64,000 nt of DNA, from assembly GCA_964543545.1 (NCBI GenBank), contig CAZIYT010000002.1, forward strand, positions 1 to 64,000. Reading direction: 5' to 3'. Source of the DNA: UBA4416 sp964543545 (GTDB lineage Bacteria > Bacteroidota > Bacteroidia > B-17B0 > Aurantibacillaceae). The position numbers and the translations under genes are program-made. This document shows positions 59,227 through 64,000 of this stretch, one piece after another (position 1 is the first letter of the stretch; the number at the start of each line of letters is the position of its first letter). The notes below the pieces were generated by a model that worked only from the letters and a program-made list of their open reading frames with translations, did no database searches and was not told the origin of the DNA.

Positions 59227-59907
59227 ATGAAAATCAAATTTTTATCCCTGGCTGTGGCCCTTATTTCGGTTGTATCGCTCAACGCGCAAATTAAAGAAGG
59301 CTCTGTTTTATACGATATGAAAATAGAGGGCTTACCACCTGAGCAGGCGGCCATGATGGGAGATATGGAAACGAAAATAACCTTTAAGAACGGGAAATCC
59401 CTGACAGAGGTTAATTCCATGATGTTTACACAGCAAATGTCGGCCGACGAGAACGGCATGGTAATGCTGATGGAACAAATGGGAAATAAAATTGCAGTGA
59501 AGCAAACCAAAGCCGAAATGGAAAAGGAAGAGGCCAAACAGAAAGACAAGCCTGCAGATCCTAAAGTAGAATACTTTAACGATGTGAAAACCATTGCCGG
59601 TTACGAATGCAAAAAAGCCATCGTGACAGTGGTAGACAAAGACAAAAAAGAAAACAAAGTAGAGCTTTGGTATTCCGACAAGTTTGAGAACCCTAATAAA
59701 GAAGGTAAAGGCAAAGGACAGAACGTGATGAAAGGCATCAAAGGCATGCCTTTTGAATACTCCACGACCATGGGACCGATGAAAATCAAAATGGTAGCGA
59801 AAGAAGTATCAACTGATCCGGTTCCGGATTCTAAATTCGTGTTGTCTACCGACGGTTACAAAATGATGACCACGGAAGAATTGAAAGCGATGTCAGGAGG
59901 AAAATAA
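59227..59907 (+). CDS. DUF4412-like secreted protein, paralogue of the preceding lipoprotein
   Basis: A 226-residue exported protein from ATG 59227 (signal peptide MKIKFLSLAVALISVVSLNA); the frame opens at 59182, but those residues precede the leader. It contains EGSVLYDMKIEGLPPEQAAM, a Met- and Lys-rich middle, KTIAGYECKKAIVTVVDKDK and ELWYSDKF, which line up with the preceding gene. It is not a lipoprotein, unlike its paralogue. Two adjacent hairpins (59934-60004) follow. Confidence 0.75.
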   Translation: MKIKFLSLAVALISVVSLNAQIKEGSVLYDMKIEGLPPEQAAMMGDMETKITFKNGKSLTEVNSMMFTQQMSADENGMVMLMEQMGNKIAVKQTKAEMEKEEAKQKDKPADPKVEYFNDVKTIAGYECKKAIVTVVDKDKKENKVELWYSDKFENPNKEGKGKGQNVMKGIKGMPFEYSTTMGPMKIKMVAKEVSTDPVPDSKFVLSTDGYKMMTTEELKAMSGGK

Positions 59908-59933
59908 TTCGGCTGTTGTTGAATTGAAAAAAT

Positions 59934-59965
59934 AAAAACGTCCGGTATTTTTACCGGACGTTTTT
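59934..59965. terminator. Terminator between convergent genes
   Basis: A 14-bp stem, AAAAACGTCCGGTA / TACCGGACGTTTTT, with loop TTTT. It serves the DUF4412-like gene, and perhaps gldN from the other side. Confidence 0.88.
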
Positions 59966-59968
59966 TTT

Positions 59969-60004
59969 GCGCGCCTGTTGGTGTTTTCACCAACAGAGGC
60001 GCGC
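59969..60004. repeat. Second hairpin beside the terminator
   Basis: GCGCGCCTGTTGGTG and CACCAACAGAGGCGCGC pair with one bulged A around a TTTT loop. It is longer and GC-rich, and could be a dispersed repeat of the TGTTGGTGTTTTCACCAACA kind rather than a terminator. Confidence 0.6.
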
Positions 60005-60021
60005 AAGCAAGCTCATCCTCT

Positions 60022-60873
60022 TCAATGGTTCCAGAGGTCATGCTCGAATTTGGCAATGTCGAGGTGAATGTTTTCGGCTTCTACCAGCGCGTCGATGCCC
60101 TTCTGGTATTGCTCGATGCTCCGGTCGGCCACGTTCGACTCTTTGATGATGCGGCTTGAGAATTGCCGTTTCCAGAACACATCGTCGAGGCTGCGCCGCT
60201 CCGAATCGTTCTTGTCATTGTAGACATCCGAGGCCGCAAAGTAGGAGCGGCAGGCCGGGAAATACACCCAGAACAATTCCCGGAAATAATCGCGCTCTTC
60301 GTTATACTCCATGGCGGCAATGCCTACGATGCGTACATCCAGCGCCGATTTTTGCCGGTCGAAGAACCAGTCTTCCTTAAGCACATATTTCAGCACGCGC
60401 CCGTAGATGCTGGTGGAGTCGGCTACCAGTACCATTTTCGGCGGAAGCTCATTGCCGTATATATCGTAATTGATCTGTGCCACCGAATCCATCTTCACCA
60501 GGCGGCTTCTGATTTCGCTGAGCGAGTAGGGCACCATGAATTGCTCATCCTTAAAGGCGATGATCTCATCGTTTAAAATATGCTTGCTAAGCGCCTGGAT
60601 CAGCGAGCTGCGACAGGCATTGAGCTCGAGCGGATAATACAAAGGCTGGTTCTGCTTTTCGCGCAGGTCGATCTCGCGCCACACGCGTTTTTGCCACATC
60701 ACATCGCCTTCCCGCAAATACGTGTAAGGCACCTGCCGCCTGCCGCCGATGTTTTCCTTGTTGAAAGGATTGCAGGGATGATCGGGCATAATGGCTTTCT
60801 TCCGGAGGGTATCCTCACCAAAGGCCAGGCTGCTTTGGAGAACAAGCGCAAAGATGTAGTAGTGAATCTTCAT
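60022..60873 (-). CDS. gldN: Gliding motility protein GldN / T9SS component PorN
   Basis: A 283-residue periplasmic protein with a signal peptide (cleaved near AFG). REGDVMWQKRVWREIDLREK, then QNQPLYYPLE, is the GldN signature; IIKESNVADRSIEQYQKGID and LVEAENIH mark the C-terminal helix. GldN/PorN assembles with GldK in the T9SS outer-membrane ring and is needed for gliding in some members. It is alone here, without gldKLM, which in most genomes precede it; it could be an extra paralogue. Confidence 0.85.
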   Translation of the reverse strand: MKIHYYIFALVLQSSLAFGEDTLRKKAIMPDHPCNPFNKENIGGRRQVPYTYLREGDVMWQKRVWREIDLREKQNQPLYYPLELNACRSSLIQALSKHILNDEIIAFKDEQFMVPYSLSEIRSRLVKMDSVAQINYDIYGNELPPKMVLVADSTSIYGRVLKYVLKEDWFFDRQKSALDVRIVGIAAMEYNEERDYFRELFWVYFPACRSYFAASDVYNDKNDSERRSLDDVFWKRQFSSRIIKESNVADRSIEQYQKGIDALVEAENIHLDIAKFEHDLWNH

Positions 60874-61240
60874 GGTGGTGTGTTTAATTACACCTTATAA
60901 CTCCGGCATTTAATGTAAGATACACTTTATTTTTGCGTCGCCCGGCAGGCCTTGCGATTGAAGGCTCTTGACGCGGTAAGATAAGGCGCGATTAAAGAAT
61001 CGTAAGTAAACCGAATTTAATTTTTGTCTGTTAGGGCACTACCGATAGTTCTCAACCGGCATCAAGCTAATGAGAACGATGCAATGCTCCCTCCGGAGCA
61101 GGCGTCCTGGTCTTCAGGCAAACACTCTCAAATGCCCGAAGTGATTATTCAATGTTAAATGCCACCATTTGAGCTCATCGTGGTGGGTTCTTTTTGGGCC
61201 CCCTGCGAGAAATTTTGCCTGTAGAAATGATCTTCAGAGG
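60874..61240. other. Non-coding stretch upstream of gldN
   Basis: About 365 bases with no gene and no confident promoter match. Short frames are not supported. Confidence 0.5.
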
Positions 61241-62191
61241 CTACTTTTTCTTAAGCTTCTTTTTATTATAAGTTACCGTAGCACCAATGAAGGTAAGGTC
61301 AATCAAAGGGATCTTTACCCATTCGCTCATCACGCTCGACCTGAACAACAGGTCGGTAGAACCGCCGAAGAGCGAAGCGGCAGCGCCGATCTGCATGGTG
61401 GTATCGGAGGAATAAATGCATTCGAGCGCCACGATAAAATCATCGAACACCTCAATGTTCTGTTTGGAGACATCAATGGAATGCACTTCGGTTTTGCCGA
61501 TGGCTTTCACGATAATACCTTCTTTCAGGACATTGGTGTTGTTCACTACTTTTACCATGCCTACTGGTGTCATGATGCGCTTTACCGTATTGCCTTCCAC
61601 ATACACATTGACCCTGTAAATGGCGGTATCCTTAGGCCCTACACAGGTCTTGAACTCGATCTTGTCGATAAAGGTCTGGTGCCCTTTGTTGATGCTGATC
61701 TTGTTGCCGATCTCAATCCCGATGGATTTTTCGCCCAGTCCTTTTTCTTTGGCAATGCGTTGGGCGGCGGTATCTTTCACTGCGAATTTTTCAAGCGTGA
61801 TGCATTCCAGGTCGCTTACATTTTTAGCGCCGAGCGTTCTTACTTCAAATTCGTTGGGCCTTACGGTTGTGGTAGCCAGCGTGTACACCGCTTCCGTTAA
61901 GTGAATAGGTACTTTGGTCTGGCAGTGCAGCCGGAATGTGGCATAGCTCAGGTAAATGGTCTGATAGCCGATGCAGGACACCTGGAGGGTATCCGTATCT
62001 TTTTCACTGGTTTGCTTAAACTCGAAGTTTCCGTTTTCATCGGTGATGAATCCAAAAGCCTTGGCGGGAAAGCCAATGTTGACAAAGGGTACGGGTTTTT
62101 CGTTCTTGTCTTTGACGGAGCCTACGAGAAGCTGCGCTTTAAGAGATGAGAGAGAAAGTATACAACAAAGGATGCTTAAGGTGAATTTCAT
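61241..62191 (-). CDS. CarboxypepD_reg-like secreted protein
   Basis: A 316-residue exported protein. Signal peptide 1-19; CarboxypepD_reg-like domain about 22-100 (VGSVKDKNEKPVPFVNIGFP, ITDENGNFEF, QTIYLSY); then a mixed alpha/beta region to about 300 containing VSDLECITLEKFAVKDTAAQ and VNVYVEGNTVKRIMTPVGMV. Proteins of this design are outer-membrane or periplasmic in Bacteroidota, but this one has no barrel. The function is unknown. It lies on the same strand as der, with the repeat element between them. Confidence 0.7.
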   Translation of the reverse strand: MKFTLSILCCILSLSSLKAQLLVGSVKDKNEKPVPFVNIGFPAKAFGFITDENGNFEFKQTSEKDTDTLQVSCIGYQTIYLSYATFRLHCQTKVPIHLTEAVYTLATTTVRPNEFEVRTLGAKNVSDLECITLEKFAVKDTAAQRIAKEKGLGEKSIGIEIGNKISINKGHQTFIDKIEFKTCVGPKDTAIYRVNVYVEGNTVKRIMTPVGMVKVVNNTNVLKEGIIVKAIGKTEVHSIDVSKQNIEVFDDFIVALECIYSSDTTMQIGAAASLFGGSTDLLFRSSVMSEWVKIPLIDLTFIGATVTYNKKKLKKK

Positions 62192-62246
62192 AGAGCAAAC
62201 AATAAAGGATCTTTTTTAATAGATAAGCTTGAAATATTCTTTTGGC

Positions 62247-62312
62247 GCCCGTCACGACGTGTCGTCAGGCTGTCGCTACTCGCTCTTTGTTTGCCCTGCT
62301 GGACAAACAAAG
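62247..62312. repeat. 30-bp dispersed palindrome block and a second hairpin
   Basis: 62247-62276 equals 16685-16714 except for one base and includes the GTCACGAC-GT-GTCGT palindrome. CTTTGTTTG (62285-62293) and CAAACAAAG (62304-62312) form a further nine-bp stem. Confidence 0.7.
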
Positions 62313-62351
62313 GAGCTCAGACAAGCCGCTCCATCCCTGGCGCAAGATCAA

Positions 62352-63668
62352 CTAATCCTTGTTTTTCTTCCTGAAATAAAAGGACAGCGGAACACCATGG
62401 AAATTAAAGTTCTCACGGAACTTGTTTTCCAGGAAGCGTTTGTAAGCATCCGTTAAGTACTGCGGCGAATTACAGAAAAAGACAAAGGCGCAGGTGCCTT
62501 TGATCTGGGTCACGTAATTGATTTTCACAATCTTTCCTTTCTGCGCTGGCGGCGGGTAGTGCTCGATCAATGGCAAGAAATAATCATTGAGCTTGCTGGT
62601 AGGGATTTTGGTGGATTTGTTCTCATACACTTCCATCGCTACTTCAATCACTTTCATGATCCGTTGTTTTTCCACCACGGAGGTAAAGATGATGGGGTAG
62701 TCGCGGAAAGGCGCAGTACGCTCCCGGATGGCTTCCTCCATGTGCTTGGTGGTCATCGTATTTTTTTCCTCAACCAGGTCCCATTTATTGACAACTACCA
62801 CAAAGCCTTTGTGGTTCTTCCCGATCAGGTGAATGATGTTCAGGTCCTGCGATTCGATTCCTTGCGTAGCGTCGATCATCAGCACGCATACATCCGAATG
62901 CTCAATGGCATTGATGGTACGCATGACGCTGTAGAACTCGATGTCTTCATGCACTTTGGCTTTCTTGCGCATGCCGGCCGTATCGATCAGTAAAAAATCG
63001 TAACCGAATTTATTATAACGGGTATGGATCGTATCACGTGTGGTTCCGGCAATCGCCGTTACGATATTCCGCTCTTCGCCCAGCAATGCATTGGTGAGGG
63101 ATGATTTGCCCACATTCGGGCGTCCTACGATGGCAATCTTCGGTAAGCCGGAATCTTCAATGGCGCCGGAGTTTTCAGGAAAGGATTTGATCAGCGCATC
63201 CAGCAGGTCGCCGGTGCCGCTTCCGCTGTTGGAGGAAACCGGGTAGGGATCGCCCAGGCCCAGGCTGTAGAACTCCGCAGCATACGAATGGCGCTCGCTG
63301 TTATCTACTTTGTTGACCACCAGGAATACGGGCTTTTTGCTTTTACGCACAATCGCTGCCACATCCTTGTCAAATTGGGTAACGCCCTCCGTAATATCGG
63401 TCATGAACATAATGGAGGTCGATTCATCTACGGCGATCTGTACCTGTTTGCGGATCTCTTCCTCAAAAATGTCGTCGCTTCCCTTGATGTATCCACCGGT
63501 ATCTACTACCGAGAATTCCACACCGTTCCAGCTTGACTTCCCGTAATGTCGGTCACGCGTTACTCCCGCTTCATCATCCACAATGGCCTCGCGCGTTTCT
63601 GTTAATCTGTTGAATAAAGTCGATTTCCCTACATTCGGGCGACCTACAATGGCTACTAAATTTGGCAT
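62352..63668 (-). CDS. der: GTPase Der (EngA), ribosome assembly
   Basis: A 438-residue tandem GTPase needed for 50S ribosome maturation. Two G domains: GRPNVGKSTLFNRL (about 8-21), VDTGGY and NKVD in the first; GRPNVGKSSLTNAL (about 182-195), IDTAGMR and NKWD in the second; then the KH-like C-terminal domain (about 355-438, ending FYFRKKNKD). Length and motif order are standard. The start ATG 63668 is well supported. Confidence 0.97.
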   Translation of the reverse strand: MPNLVAIVGRPNVGKSTLFNRLTETREAIVDDEAGVTRDRHYGKSSWNGVEFSVVDTGGYIKGSDDIFEEEIRKQVQIAVDESTSIMFMTDITEGVTQFDKDVAAIVRKSKKPVFLVVNKVDNSERHSYAAEFYSLGLGDPYPVSSNSGSGTGDLLDALIKSFPENSGAIEDSGLPKIAIVGRPNVGKSSLTNALLGEERNIVTAIAGTTRDTIHTRYNKFGYDFLLIDTAGMRKKAKVHEDIEFYSVMRTINAIEHSDVCVLMIDATQGIESQDLNIIHLIGKNHKGFVVVVNKWDLVEEKNTMTTKHMEEAIRERTAPFRDYPIIFTSVVEKQRIMKVIEVAMEVYENKSTKIPTSKLNDYFLPLIEHYPPPAQKGKIVKINYVTQIKGTCAFVFFCNSPQYLTDAYKRFLENKFRENFNFHGVPLSFYFRKKNKD

Positions 63669-63760
63669 ATTGCCGCAAAGGTAATAAAAATAAGGCGTAT
63701 ATCCGATTTTGCAAATAAGGGCCCCAAAACCACGAATGGCGGGCTATCCGGGGCTTCTGC

Positions 63761-64000
63761 CTACACAAATTTCATTTTGGTGGCCAGCCTGATCAGCGAG
63801 GCCGTATTTTTGGCCTGGAACTTTGCCAGCAGGTGTTTCCGGTGGGTATCGATGGTGGTGGTGCTTACAAACAGTTTTTCCGACATTTCGGTATTGGTAT
63901 AGCCCTCGGCGATGAGCTGCAGCACTTCTATTTCGCGGCGGGTAAGGGTAGGGGCGTCTTCCACCTCGTTCTTTTTCATCATTTCCGAAGCCTCCAGGCT
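63761..64000 (-). CDS. LuxR/NarL-type response regulator, C-terminal part (truncated by window edge)
   Basis: The frame is open to the window edge beyond the internal ATG at 63982, continuing with SLEASE upstream. The visible part is a LuxR-type helix-turn-helix: LTRREIEVLQLIAEGYTNTE, MSEKLFVSTTTIDTHRKHL and LLAKFQAKNTASLIRLATK. The receiver domain, if present, lies to the right. This is the usual length of a NarL-type C terminus (about 70 residues). Confidence 0.8.
   Translation of the reverse strand, partial: SLEASEMMKKNEVEDAPTLTRREIEVLQLIAEGYTNTEMSEKLFVSTTTIDTHRKHLLAKFQAKNTASLIRLATKMKFV

Noticed and set aside
1..64000. tRNA, rRNA or riboswitch genes
   Set aside because: No cloverleaf, rRNA core sequence or known riboswitch pattern was seen by eye; a dedicated covariance search was not possible.

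Overview
The window looks like a chromosomal segment of a Bacteroidota. The evidence is type IX secretion (T9SS) C-terminal sorting domains on four secreted proteins, a GldN/PorN homologue, a SusC-style receptor with a carboxypeptidase-like N-domain, a DUF4293 protein, promoters of the TTTG-N19/20-TAnnTTTG type, weak Shine-Dalgarno sites and several TTG or GTG starts. GC is moderate. A Chitinophagia/Sphingobacteriia-type organism would fit, but I cannot place it by family. I saw no rRNA, tRNA, CRISPR array or complete insertion sequence.

Layout. 1-1.2 kb: the end of an RHS-type protein running off the left edge, followed by a tyrosine recombinase. 1.2-5.3 kb: a tight minus-strand operon for an incomplete type II secretion/type IV pilus-like apparatus (GspF-like platform, two pseudopilins, a membrane-anchored beta-rich protein, a MORN-repeat protein with a lysine-rich tail). 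5.4-9.6 kb: DoxX-like protein, lipoprotein, SUKH/SMI1 protein, TonB-type receptor. 9.6-11 kb: a 150-bp dispersed element, a thioredoxin-like gene and a three-unit tandem repeat with inverted arms. 11-14 kb: NarL-type response regulator, histidine kinase, seven-helix membrane protein and a small cysteine-tailed protein, which together may be an undescribed sensory module. 14-18 kb: membrane and outer-membrane proteins, an OmpA lipoprotein, a histone H1-like lysine/alanine protein and a cluster of 18-bp palindromes.

18-29 kb is mostly envelope housekeeping: Maf, UbiA prenyltransferase, methyltransferase, LptD-like protein, periplasmic amidase with SPOR domain, a TPR/PD40 protein and an LpxL-type acyltransferase. 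29-34.4 kb holds three T9SS cargo genes, two of them 565-residue tandem paralogues with duplicated upstream DNA. 34.5-45 kb: ferritin, a propeller-like lipoprotein-type secreted protein, a PhoR-like kinase, a propeller/Y_Y_Y/LytS kinase overlapping its LytTR regulator, a secreted subtilase and a small secreted protein.

45.6-53 kb: metallophosphoesterase, thiolase, two low-complexity Tyr/Gly/Asn-rich proteins (one ending in a KGG motif) around a YjlB-like cupin, and a TerB-like protein. 53-64 kb: small secreted proteins, accB-accC, DUF4293, arginine decarboxylase with an apparently leaderless transcript, two related DUF4412-like proteins, GldN, a CarboxypepD_reg protein, Der GTPase and the end of a LuxR-type regulator at the right edge.

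The best candidates for new biology are the orphan pseudopilin operon, the small-protein/7TM/kinase/regulator locus, the paired low-complexity proteins, the duplicated T9SS cargo with duplicated regulatory DNA, and several dispersed palindromic elements.
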